Below, piece after piece: positions 9,199 through 17,173 of a stretch of 64,000 bases of DNA. Position 1 is the first letter of the stretch; each line of letters starts with the position of its first letter. The DNA is from Solibacillus sp. FSL W7-1436 (GTDB lineage Bacteria > Bacillota > Bacilli > Bacillales_A > Planococcaceae). The position numbers and the translations under genes are program-made. The DNA lies in assembly GCF_038007305.1 (NCBI RefSeq), contig NZ_JBBOWV010000001.1, positions 3,648,501-3,712,500 on the forward strand. Direction: 5' to 3'. Below the pieces are notes generated by a model. That model made no database searches. It was not told the origin of the DNA and saw only the letters and a program-made list of their open reading frames with translations.

Positions 9199-9918
9199 TC
9201 AGGAATTTATTTGGGCTTGCTGAACTAAATCCGGAAAATCAGTGATCCACCCTTTTACGATAGAATGCGGATTTTTCAAAAAGGATTCATTTCCCTGGAT
9301 TGCATAAAAACGCATTCCAATATTGGCCGTTTTACAAGCTTCTAAATATTCACCTTTATAGTAACGTTTATGTGCATGGATTGCATCGAAAAAATTTTGC
9401 TCCGCCAATGTGGCCCAATAGAATTTTTTCGTAATGATATACCCTGTTTCGATATCCGGTCGAATCTCTTTCACAATTCTTAGCAAAGATTCATGGAATG
9501 ACGAGAAGTGGCTGTTTTCAGGTAAAGTAATCGTTTGCAGTAATTCCTTCAGCACATGCTCGTTCGTTAACAGCGACTCTTTCAGCTCCACATTCAACGC
9601 TATATTTTCGGCATTCGCCCACTCCAGTACGTCGGCAAAAGCAACCATGTGGTCACGGCGAAACAACCTTTTAAACCGCGGTCCTAATTTGTAGTGGATC
9701 AGTTCGTCATAGGAGCACTGATTAACCATTTTGTTAATGCCGGCAAGTCTCTTTAAGTCATTGTCATGAAACACGACTAAAATCCCATCATTTGAAACTT
9801 GGAGATCCAGTTCAATGCCATCCGCCCCAAGTTCTTTCGCCTTTTTAAAGGCAGCAAACGTATTTTCCAAGTGAAAGCTCGATGCCCCACGGTGGGCAAA
9901 AATGGGTATGTTATTCAT
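9199..9918 (-). CDS. yqiK: Glycerophosphodiester phosphodiesterase
   Basis: Hydrolyses glycerophosphodiesters to glycerol-3-phosphate and an alcohol. The 239-residue protein shows the GDPD metal and catalytic motifs: HRGASSFHLENT (catalytic His, Arg-Gly and Glu), ADGIELDLQVSNDG (Glu and Asp) and VVFHD (second His). No signal peptide is present, so it should be cytoplasmic. Its start overlaps the stop of the upstream FapA-domain gene by one base (TAATG), coupling the pair. The symbol is by analogy with the paralogue at the same chromosomal position in B. subtilis. Confidence 0.92.
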   Translation of the reverse strand: MNNIPIFAHRGASSFHLENTFAAFKKAKELGADGIELDLQVSNDGILVVFHDNDLKRLAGINKMVNQCSYDELIHYKLGPRFKRLFRRDHMVAFADVLEWANAENIALNVELKESLLTNEHVLKELLQTITLPENSHFSSFHESLLRIVKEIRPDIETGYIITKKFYWATLAEQNFFDAIHAHKRYYKGEYLEACKTANIGMRFYAIQGNESFLKNPHSIVKGWITDFPDLVQQAQINS

Positions 9919-11489
9919 TATACATTCAACTCTCCATTTTCTATTAAAAATCGTCCATTCGTTGTAGACGTCAAAACAGTGGACTTTTTGCCGATCTGTA
10001 TATATGTACCAGGATATGCTTCTTTCGTTACATGTATCTCTGCTTTACTAACTTTGCGCAAATCGCTCATTAACTGTTTAATTTCCCGATCTAAATTCAG
10101 CGCTGTTTCTTTATTGGAAGCGTGCTTTTGCTTTGTTAGCTCCAGTGCTTCCGTTTGTCGTTGTGTTAACGTATGTATAACGGGAACGATGCGTTCTATT
10201 TGTGACTCAAGATGCACGATGTCTTCCTGCATTGATTTTAGCAGCGATGCCTTGAATTGAATGCCCTCAAGACTTTCCGCTTTGTTTATGCTATTGATGA
10301 TGAGTTCAGTCGGTCTTTCCAATCGGTTTCCTGTAAATGCCGCAACGATTGTGCTTTTTGCGATTGCAGTTCCCCCAATGATTTTCCCTTTTCGTTCATC
10401 GACCGATATGGAATGCGCACATAAATTAGAACCTAATGAATAAAATCCAATATTCAGATTTCGACCTGCGACCAAATGGGCATCATTTATATGTTTAACG
10501 AATATATCACCGGCAGCTTCTACTTGTGTTTCGCCTAATCCGAAGATACCTCCACGAATAAAAATATCCCCGTTTAAGGACTTAATCAGTTTTGCGCCGG
10601 ATACACCTTCCGGATGTTCGATTGAAATATCGCCATTTGCAGTCACCGAAAAACCTGGCTGGACTGTTCCTTTAATCGAGACAGAACCATTAAATTCAAT
10701 ATTTCCGGTTTCAATGCCGACATCTCCAACAATCGGTAAATGTTGATTAACACTTACCATCCCTTCATGCTCTTCAACTACCCCGTTAATTTTCGAGCGT
10801 AGTACGGTTTTGCCGTCTTCTTCAACTTCATACGCCGATTTCCGGTCATACTTCAACGGCAGGTCACTCCCCGATGGAGCAGGAATTGCTTCCCCATAAA
10901 TATTTATTCCCGGAATACCCGGCAATGCATGAATTTTCTCACCAAGCCATGCGCCTTCTTCAATTTCATAAATGAAATTCATATCATAATAATCCGCTTT
11001 CCCGTCTTCTCTTATGACCGGTTTTCGCTCAGGTAGTTCTAAATAGGCAAGTTGTGCATCTTCACCTTTAACAGATGGCGTACCTTGCGCAATCAATATT
11101 GCTTTTGCCGTGACAATGGCTTCAGGTTTCACATTTAAAATTCCGTGCGTTATGTTCTCATCAGCTAAAAGTTTCTGAATCTTATTCTGAATGGATTGCA
11201 CATTCTCTTTTATATGCTCCGCTGTCTCATATACAAAAAGCGATGCCGACATTTTATCTCGGGAAATTCCGATTACCATCGATGGCAGCCACATACCAAT
11301 TTCAACAGGGGATTCACTCACTTCATTTAGTCCCTTTTTCAATAATGCAAAATTCGTAAGTTTAATACGAGGATTTTGGCGCACAATCGTTTCGAAGTCT
11401 TTTAGCATAAAACCTGGTTTTCGTGTTTGCAAATATACTTTTCTATCATTTTTTATTATTTCAAAAAAATGATTTTCATGAATAACCAT
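9918..11489 (-). CDS. FapA/DUF342 domain protein
   Basis: The 523-residue product has the DUF342 (FapA) region, a repetitive parallel beta fold, from about residue 190 to 370. It is recognisable by PVVGD-like spacing (LPIVGDVGIETGNIEFNGS) and repeated Gly-Asp-Ile turns (GDISIEHPEG, GDIFIRGGIFG, GDIFVKHIND). A coiled-coil stretch follows around residues 400-475 (SMQEDIVHLESQIERIVPVI). No membrane segment or signal peptide is seen. The open frame extends to 11525, but GGGGAGG precedes the ATG at 11489 at good distance. It is coupled to the glycerophosphodiesterase. Function is unknown; family members have been tied to flagellar or surface processes. Confidence 0.85.
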   Translation of the reverse strand: MVIHENHFFEIIKNDRKVYLQTRKPGFMLKDFETIVRQNPRIKLTNFALLKKGLNEVSESPVEIGMWLPSMVIGISRDKMSASLFVYETAEHIKENVQSIQNKIQKLLADENITHGILNVKPEAIVTAKAILIAQGTPSVKGEDAQLAYLELPERKPVIREDGKADYYDMNFIYEIEEGAWLGEKIHALPGIPGINIYGEAIPAPSGSDLPLKYDRKSAYEVEEDGKTVLRSKINGVVEEHEGMVSVNQHLPIVGDVGIETGNIEFNGSVSIKGTVQPGFSVTANGDISIEHPEGVSGAKLIKSLNGDIFIRGGIFGLGETQVEAAGDIFVKHINDAHLVAGRNLNIGFYSLGSNLCAHSISVDERKGKIIGGTAIAKSTIVAAFTGNRLERPTELIINSINKAESLEGIQFKASLLKSMQEDIVHLESQIERIVPVIHTLTQRQTEALELTKQKHASNKETALNLDREIKQLMSDLRKVSKAEIHVTKEAYPGTYIQIGKKSTVLTSTTNGRFLIENGELNV

Positions 11490-11638
11490 GCCATTCCACC
11501 TCCCCATACATAACAGTATATACATTTTTTCGCTATTTGTTTAGTTAAATATTGGCGTGCAAGGAGGGTTTTTAGCATATCCTCTCAATGAAGGATTAAA
11601 TATCTGACTCATAAGTTATAACTACCTAAAATATATTA

Positions 11639-12073
11639 TTATAGTGAACGTTGGAATTGGAGTAAATTATGATACATATCTGATATGTCTTTTAAATACC
11701 TTTCATCCCTTGTTTCAATAGCCCTAAGCGTACGATTGATCATTAGAATATCTAGTTCGATTGAATTGGTTAAATTTTGGTGGTTTATATTATTTTCGAT
11801 AATCTCATTTCTTAATGTGCCCAGCTCGTTCAAATAATTTTCAAGCTCAATTTCCATTGTTCGAAGTTGCGTGTTGCTTAATGTACCTAGCAGTAATATA
11901 TCGTTATAGCATGTCTCACGTTGTACATGTAATTCTTCTTTGTATTTCTTGACAATCTCATCAGGAGAATTGGCCGTTATTGTTTGAGATGCATCAAAAT
12001 CTTGCGGAAATCTTACAAGCAGAAAAAACGTCAGGACGCCGAGAATAATAATAAGATATTTCCATCGTTTCAT
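11639..12073 (-). CDS. Unrecognised protein with N-terminal membrane anchor
   Basis: A 144-residue protein starting with a basic stub (MKRWK) and one hydrophobic segment (residues 6-21), without a lipobox or obvious signal-peptidase site, so probably anchored with the rest outside. The remainder is polar and looks helical (MEIELENYLNELGTLRNEII), suggesting a small coiled coil. I do not recognise a family. It stands alone between the FapA-domain gene and an unannotated stretch. AAGGAGCG lies about nine bases before the ATG. Codon use and reading-frame length support a real gene. Confidence 0.65.
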   Translation of the reverse strand: MKRWKYLIIILGVLTFFLLVRFPQDFDASQTITANSPDEIVKKYKEELHVQRETCYNDILLLGTLSNTQLRTMEIELENYLNELGTLRNEIIENNINHQNLTNSIELDILMINRTLRAIETRDERYLKDISDMYHNLLQFQRSL

Positions 12074-12417
12074 TTTTCATCGCTCCTTATAGTTGTCCCC
12101 CTATTCTACTGCGGAATTATATTAATAATGTGAAATTAATATTAAAATCCTATGACAACAAAAAAAGTGCCCAGCACCAGCTAGACACAAATAGAACAAT
12201 ACGTTTTCAAACATATTATCCAAAGAAAGGAGGTAAAACGAAGACGAAGAATTTCTTAGCCTTGCTATCTAATTTTACCCGTTGTTATTTTTTGTTAAAC
12301 GTTAAATATAAATTTTTTACACGAGTTGCACAATTATAGTTTCACAAAGTCTAAAAAATCTCTTTTCTGGTTAGAATAATCGTAAATTATCATGAAAGAA
12401 AAAAGGATGATTATGAA
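12074..12417. other. Intergenic stretch without a supported gene
   Basis: About 340 A+T-rich bases. A 69-codon plus-strand frame (12130-12339) has no ribosome site before its ATG and an unlikely composition, so I do not call it. A GGAGG at about 12230 is not followed by a start codon. No terminator or RNA fold was recognised. Confidence 0.5.
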
Positions 12418-12891
12418 TTGAGTGTTATTGTACTAGATAACAAAAGACTTTTTCTAAAAAGGATTAAAGGTTATGAGCTGAACACCGAAAAAATCTATTA
12501 TCGCAATGAAAAAGCAGAGGAAAGGTTTCTTTTCCTGTTCTTGATGAATGAAGAGGAACTCTGGAGTGAATACAAGTTCGAATATTTATATATTAAGATG
12601 CTTGATGGCAATGAATACAAGTATTTCTCTGATAAGAAATTATATAATATTTTGGAGAAAATGGATCAATACTTTAAAGATGTCGACCTTGATGAGATAG
12701 AAGATTGTAAATTTAAGAGTTCCGATGATTGCTACTATATTAGCGAGAACTTAAAGGAAATACTTGAAGATGATGAGCATCTAGAACGGGCTGTTGACAG
12801 TTATATAATAATCAGGGATACGTACATATTCGTTGATGAAGACATTTCAATTATTGCGGAAAGGATTGATAATTCTTTTGGAACGGTATAA
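12418..12891 (+). CDS. Unrecognised acidic protein, TTG start
   Basis: A 157-codon frame rich in Asp, Glu, Lys and Tyr (YYRNEKAEERF, YFKDVDLDEIEDCKFKSSDD) with no membrane segment. It resembles immunity- or antitoxin-like orphan proteins in composition only; no family is recognised. The likely start is TTG at 12418, with AAAAAAGGATG upstream; an ATG five bases earlier is out of frame and closed after two codons, so a recent start-region mutation is possible. It ends 30 bases from the group II intron 3' end, convergent with it. Confidence 0.55.
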   Translation: MSVIVLDNKRLFLKRIKGYELNTEKIYYRNEKAEERFLFLFLMNEEELWSEYKFEYLYIKMLDGNEYKYFSDKKLYNILEKMDQYFKDVDLDEIEDCKFKSSDDCYYISENLKEILEDDEHLERAVDSYIIIRDTYIFVDEDISIIAERIDNSFGTV

Positions 12892-12958
12892 CGGAAATCG
12901 ATTGGTACCTTTCTAGAACAATCGAGTAGGAGGGAGTGATTAACTCCCGACCTCTCAC

Positions 12959-12990
12959 ACCACCGTACGTACGGATCCGTATACGGCGGT
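12959..12990 (-). ncRNA. Group II intron domain V
   Basis: The 32-nt minus-strand segment has arms ACCGCCGTA and TACGGTGGT with an inner CGG/CCG stem. It contains CGC near the 5' side, the triad variant associated with class IIC introns. It lies directly after the reverse transcriptase stop codon, as expected, and before the domain VI hairpin. Confidence 0.8.
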
Positions 12991-12994
12991 TCAA

Positions 12995-14260
12995 TTAAGA
13001 TGAATAACGCAAAGTTTCATAACGAACTTGCAGACTTTTCAGCCCTTGGCTTTCCCAATAGGAATTGCCGAGGGTTCTGTGTAATATGGGGCTTTTAGAA
13101 ATGCGCCAGTACCCTTTTCGGGTGTTTCCCCATTCGTATGCTTTCCCATAAGGTACTTTTAAACGAATAAGATTTCTGACTCTTGTTCGGGGGTTCTTCC
13201 AATTCTTCCATAGACACATACGTAATCTTCGTTTAATCCATCCATCTAATGCTTTAAATATTGAAGGAGTATCCGCTAAAGCGAAATATCCACACCACCC
13301 TATCAGATATTGGTTCAACTTTTCAATTCGGTATTCTATGGAATAAGGCATCTTTCTTGAGGTAATTTCTCGTATTTTCTTCTTCATTCGTACGAGACTT
13401 AATTTCGCAATGCGAACTTTCGGTTCTTTATGATTCGTAAAACTAAAACCTAGGAATTTACGATTCCATGGACGGTCTACTGCTGATTTCTTTTCATTTA
13501 CTTTTAAACGAAGTTTACCCTCGATGAATCGCTGTACACTTGCCATCACCCGTAATCCAGCACGTTCGGTTTTCACATAAATATTGCAATCATCTGCGTA
13601 GCGAACGAATTTATGTCCTCGTTTCTCTAGCTCTTTATCGAGTTCATCTAAGACGATATTAGAAAGTAGCGGACTTAAAGGACCACCTTGAGGGGTCCCT
13701 TCTTCTGTACTTGAAATTACTCCATTAATCATGACACCCGCTTGGAGATATTTACGAATAAGTTTTAATAACGGTTTATCTGAAATTCGTTTTGCTAATG
13801 TTCCCATTAGGCGGTCATGATTAACCTTATCAAAGAATTTCTCTAAATCCATATCAATTACCCATCGGTATCCCTCTTTTAAATAGCCTTTTGCCTTCCT
13901 CACCGCATCATGAGCACTCCGATTTGGACGGAATCCATAGCTGTGGTCCGAAAATGTTGGGTCATATTCTTTTGATAAAATCTGCGAGATGGCTTGCTGA
14001 ATCAAACGGTCCGTCACGGTTGGTATTCCTAATAGACGCACACCGCCGTCTGGTTTCGGGATTTCGACACGACGGACTGGTTGCGGTTCGTAGGTACCAT
14101 TCAAAATCTGCGATTTTATGGTTTCCCAATTTTCGAGGATGTGCTGTCGTAAGGTTTGTACGGGCATCATGTCTACTCCATGGCTTCCTTTATTCGCTTC
14201 TACTCGCTTTAATGCTTGTATCATGTTTTGCCGTTCCAAAATTTGATTCAACATCACCAT
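12995..14260 (-). CDS. ltrA: Group II intron reverse transcriptase/maturase
   Basis: A 421-residue intron-encoded protein that assists splicing and copies the intron into DNA. Reverse-transcriptase blocks are evident: KPDGGVRLLGIPTVTDRLIQ, YGFRPNRSAHDAV, DMDLEKFFDKVNHDRLM, TPQGGPLSPLLSNI and the catalytic FVRYADDCNI. The C-terminal maturase X domain includes LIGWCGYFALADT and RMCLWKNWKNP. No HNH endonuclease motif follows, in line with the short length. AAAGGAA lies before the ATG. All catalytic residues are intact with no frameshift, so the element may be active. Confidence 0.95.
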   Translation of the reverse strand: MVMLNQILERQNMIQALKRVEANKGSHGVDMMPVQTLRQHILENWETIKSQILNGTYEPQPVRRVEIPKPDGGVRLLGIPTVTDRLIQQAISQILSKEYDPTFSDHSYGFRPNRSAHDAVRKAKGYLKEGYRWVIDMDLEKFFDKVNHDRLMGTLAKRISDKPLLKLIRKYLQAGVMINGVISSTEEGTPQGGPLSPLLSNIVLDELDKELEKRGHKFVRYADDCNIYVKTERAGLRVMASVQRFIEGKLRLKVNEKKSAVDRPWNRKFLGFSFTNHKEPKVRIAKLSLVRMKKKIREITSRKMPYSIEYRIEKLNQYLIGWCGYFALADTPSIFKALDGWIKRRLRMCLWKNWKNPRTRVRNLIRLKVPYGKAYEWGNTRKGYWRISKSPILHRTLGNSYWESQGLKSLQVRYETLRYSS

Positions 14261-14810
14261 TTTGTTCCTTTCCGTGAATAGCTGTTCTTCTCTTGCCCAA
14301 CTGGACTACACCCTCCGCAAATACCCTCGTGGGATTCACCACTACTTTCTAAGCGTGAGGTTTCTCCTGTTTTCTGTGTTCATCCGTCCAGGTTGGAAAG
14401 CCAAGGGCTATTCTCTCTTAATTGTTCAGTCCTTCCAAGTAATTCTAGACTTACTTGTACTATGACCTCTGCTGACTTCTGACAGTTCAGCTACTTGTCA
14501 CCAAGTAGGTTATGAAGGGTACTTCACATTCCTGTCAGACCTCCCCGGGTAAGCGTACGCACTTTCACACCATCTATCCGCCTCATTTACTAAATATGAC
14601 CTTCGACAGAAGGGACTTTGTTTTGTTATGCAAACTCATCCAATCACACCTAGCCTTCTATGAGATTCGTGTTCCTCGGACCGGTGTTTTGCCTCCAGCT
14701 TCCTTCAGATTCCGCGTCACCACGGACACCCTTGCTCTTGGCTAACCTCTACTTCTGTCTTCGGGGTTCGGGACTTGCACCCTATAGTTCGTACGCATGC
14801 CGGGCGCACA

Positions 14811-14849
14811 TAAAAAAGCCTTCTTAAACAGTCACTGTTTAAAAAGGCT
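14811..14849 (-). terminator. spo0A terminator, the intron target site
   Basis: Minus strand: AGCCTTTTTAAACA pairs with TGTTTAAGAAGGCT and is followed by TTTTTTAT, directly abutting the intron 5' end at 14809. It serves spo0A, whose stop codon is at 14909. Confidence 0.9.
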
Positions 14850-14908
14850 CTGTAACGTACTATCCTCGTAACTAAAAACAAGTTTCCGAGGCCATTTCCT
14901 ACAAATAA

Positions 14909-15700
14909 TTAGCTCGCTACCATCTCAATACGGATCTTGTCCGCGATCATCGCAATGAACTCCGAGTTAGTCGGTTTTGATTTCATATGGTGCACGGTAT
15001 AGCCGAACAGCTCCGAAATATTTTCATAGCTGCCCCGGTTCCATGCTACTTCAATGGCATGGCGAATCGCACGTTCCACACGTGACGGGGTAGTTCCGAA
15101 TTTTTTCGCGATTTCCGGATATAAAATTTTTGTAACCGAGCTCAATAACTCGATATCATTGTAAACCATCTGGATTGCTTCACGTAAATAAGCATATCCT
15201 TTTATATGTGCAGGGACACCAATCTCTTTAATGATGCCTGTAATCGTTGTATCCAGTAAGCGTGTATCCATTTTCGCAGGGGTACTTGTCGTTAAAACCG
15301 GAACACGTTTTTCCTGTTCGACTTTCTTGCCTGCACAATGCAGAATTTTTTGAACAAGCTGCTCAAATTCAAATGGCTTTAACATGAAGTAAGAAGCGCC
15401 GAAATTGACAGCCTGCTTCATTACATCCTCCTGGCCAAAAGCAGTCAGCATAATAACTTGTGTCTGTGTATGACGCTCATCATTATACATCTCTTCCAAT
15501 ACAGCCAGCCCATCCAAATGAGGCATAATGATATCCAAAAGCAAAACATCGATTTTATGCTCTTCCAACATCTTAATACATATTTTTCCGTTGGATGCTG
15601 TTGCAACAATTTCAATTTGCGGATGATTCGTAAAATATACTTCCATCATTTTTACTAATTCGCGATTATCATCAGCAATCGCAATTTTCACCTTTGACAA
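14909..15700 (-). CDS. spo0A: Spo0A, master response regulator of sporulation
   Basis: A phosphorelay-controlled transcription factor that binds 0A boxes to start sporulation. The receiver domain has the acidic pair Asp10-Asp11 ([10 protein letters not shown]), the phosphoacceptor Asp56 ([12 protein letters not shown]), Thr in MLTAFG and Lys in LKPFEF. The C-terminal DNA-binding domain includes [20 protein letters not shown]. The longest frame runs to 15808, but AAAGGGGG lies seven bases before a TTG at 15700, which aligns with the known N-terminus; this gives 263 residues. The gene is alone, between spoIVB and the intron. Confidence 0.97.
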   Translation of the reverse strand: MSKVKIAIADDNRELVKMMEVYFTNHPQIEIVATASNGKICIKMLEEHKIDVLLLDIIMPHLDGLAVLEEMYNDERHTQTQVIMLTAFGQEDVMKQAVNFGASYFMLKPFEFEQLVQKILHCAGKKVEQEKRVPVLTTSTPAKMDTRLLDTTITGIIKEIGVPAHIKGYAYLREAIQMVYNDIELLSSVTKILYPEIAKKFGTTPSRVERAIRHAIEVAWNRGSYENISELFGYTVHHMKSKPTNSEFIAMIADKIRIEMVAS

Positions 15701-15752
15701 AAAAAATCCCCCTTTTATAATTCTATCTCTTATATATTCATTACAATGGCAA

Positions 15753-15780
15753 ATTGTATGAGCTTTCTTACAAATGTCTA
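15753..15780 (-). promoter_or_regulatory. Candidate sigma-A promoter of spo0A
   Basis: Minus strand TAGACA (15775-15780), a 16-base spacer and TACAAT (15753-15758) lie about 50 bases before the TTG start. Each hexamer has one mismatch to consensus. Confidence 0.5.
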
Positions 15781-15865
15781 AACTTCTTGTGTAATACAAT
15801 TGTAACAAAAATGAGCGACAGTTGTCTTTCGATCTCTCTTATTTTGCATTGTCCTTTAGTGAAGT

Positions 15866-15971
15866 TTCGACAGAATTACTAAATTTCCTTTTCTTTCATA
15901 AAAAATAAGTAACAAGTATTATCTTTTCTCTGTTTCTCGACAAGGAAATATATGGTTCATCAATTGTCGAT
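15866..15971 (-). promoter_or_regulatory. Candidate 0A boxes upstream of spo0A
   Basis: An exact TGTCGAA is on the minus strand at 15866-15872. Near matches are TGTCGAG (minus, 15936-15942) and TGTCGAT (plus, 15965-15971). An AGGAAAT just upstream of the exact box resembles a sigma-H -35. In B. subtilis spo0A is autoregulated through several 0A boxes and a sigma-H promoter; the same arrangement is inferred here. Confidence 0.55.
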
Positions 15972-16003
15972 TTATCATTAAGTACCATTGTAATGAAAAA
16001 AGC

Positions 16004-16037
16004 AAAAAAAGACTACACTTTATTAAAAAGTATAGTC
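16004..16037 (-). terminator. spoIVB terminator
   Basis: GACTATACTT pairs with AAGTGTAGTC (one G-T pair) on the minus strand and is followed by seven T residues, just past the spoIVB stop. Confidence 0.85.
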
Positions 16038-16049
16038 CAAAGTATTTTA

Positions 16050-16976
16050 TTACGGGCTCTTTTTCAGCATTTCAATAACAAGAATACCGGCACCTTTTGT
16101 TGGTTCTTCGATAAACATATGCGTTACTGCACCAACGAACTGGTTATTCTGTATAATGGGACTTCCGCTCATCCCTTGAACAATACCGCCCGTTTTCTTT
16201 ATAAGACGTTCATCGACAACGTTGAAGGTAAACGTATTATCCGTTTGTTTGTCAATTTCGATATCGAACAAATTGACTTCTTCCCCGTCGATTGCCGTTA
16301 AGATTTGTGCTTTTCCCTTTTTTAACTCATTTGCATGTATAATTTCCAACGGCGGATGCAAACTGTCATGTAATGATTGTTTCCAATTACCAAAAATTCC
16401 GTATACATCATTGCTTATGACTGAACCGAGTGGCATTTGTGATTTATCCACAACTGAAATTTTGTACCCTGGCTGTCCAGGCGTACTTTTCTTCACTTGT
16501 GAGATTGATGCTTCAAAGATTGCACCATCATTGAATTTCGGAGGCTGCTTCATTGTAGAATCTACAATTTGATGTCCAAGCGCTCCGTATTCCATCGTTT
16601 CAGGATCGATATACGTTAATGTCCCTATTCCATCTGTTTCACTTTTCAAAAATGGTTTTAAATGCACCAGTTCATGAGCTGATACGTTGATCTCTCGTTG
16701 TTGCTTTCCATTCTCAACGGTCAGTGTAAATGATTCGCCTTTGCCGGCAATATCTTCTAACTGGCTCACTTTTTCACCATTAAGTTTTAAAATATGTTCT
16801 CCCTTTTTCAACCACTCACTATTTTCCAATAATACGTCCTGTGCAACCATTACATAGGGCATCTCCAACTGAACGCCAATTGAATGGCCCATTGGAATTA
16901 ATGATTTTCCCAATACTTGTATTGGTGATAACATAAAAAGCAATGCAACGAGTATCGACCATTTTTTAATCATCAT
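16050..16976 (-). CDS. spoIVB: SpoIVB serine peptidase (S55)
   Basis: Forespore-secreted protease that triggers pro-sigma-K processing across the intermembrane space. The 308-residue protein has an N-terminal signal/anchor (residues 4-23), a PDZ domain around 30-110 (HILKLNGEKVSQLEDIAGKG), the catalytic His in YGALGHQI and the nucleophile Ser in GMSGSPIIQ. It is about 115 residues shorter than the B. subtilis protein, mainly N-terminal to the PDZ domain, but the catalytic core is complete. Next to spo0A as in other Bacillales. Confidence 0.93.
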   Translation of the reverse strand: MMIKKWSILVALLFMLSPIQVLGKSLIPMGHSIGVQLEMPYVMVAQDVLLENSEWLKKGEHILKLNGEKVSQLEDIAGKGESFTLTVENGKQQREINVSAHELVHLKPFLKSETDGIGTLTYIDPETMEYGALGHQIVDSTMKQPPKFNDGAIFEASISQVKKSTPGQPGYKISVVDKSQMPLGSVISNDVYGIFGNWKQSLHDSLHPPLEIIHANELKKGKAQILTAIDGEEVNLFDIEIDKQTDNTFTFNVVDERLIKKTGGIVQGMSGSPIIQNNQFVGAVTHMFIEEPTKGAGILVIEMLKKSP

Positions 16977-17112
16977 TCACCTCCTCTATGCGCTTACTAT
17001 GTGAAAATTTGACGGAGTTATGAACGGAAAAATTTTGTTGATATGAGGAAAAATTAGAATGTATTCGCCGGAATCCTTGCTGCTTGGCGACCTTGAAATT
17101 TATACGTTTTAA

Positions 17113-17157
17113 AAAATAAAAAACCGTCCAAAATTTTTAATAATTTTAGACGGTTTT
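17113..17157 (-). terminator. recN terminator
   Basis: AACCGTCTAAAATT pairs with AATTTTGGACGGTT on the minus strand, with a T-rich tail. It lies 16 bases after the recN stop codon. Confidence 0.88.
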
Positions 17158-17173
17158 GTCGATTTAATTCATC

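Larger units (their letters stand above)
12921..14809 (-). mobile_element. Group II intron, apparently class IIC, inserted behind the spo0A terminator
   Basis: On the minus strand the element begins with the conserved GTGCG 5' end (14809) and ends near 12921 in CTACTCGAT, giving about 1.89 kb. Between lie a structured 5' part, a reverse transcriptase gene, a 32-nt domain V and a domain VI stem (GGGAGTTAATCACTCCC). The base before the intron belongs to the T-tract of the spo0A terminator. Insertion immediately 3' of a terminator, a small ORF without an endonuclease domain and a short domain V are hallmarks of class IIC. The exact 3' boundary is uncertain by a few bases. Confidence 0.88.

Noticed and set aside
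12130-12339. 69-codon plus-strand frame as a gene
   Set aside because: No ribosome site at its ATG, Lys/Thr/Phe-rich random composition and no recognised similarity.
14262-14745. Short plus-strand frames inside the intron
   Set aside because: They overlie the structured 5' domains of the group II intron and have no ribosome sites.
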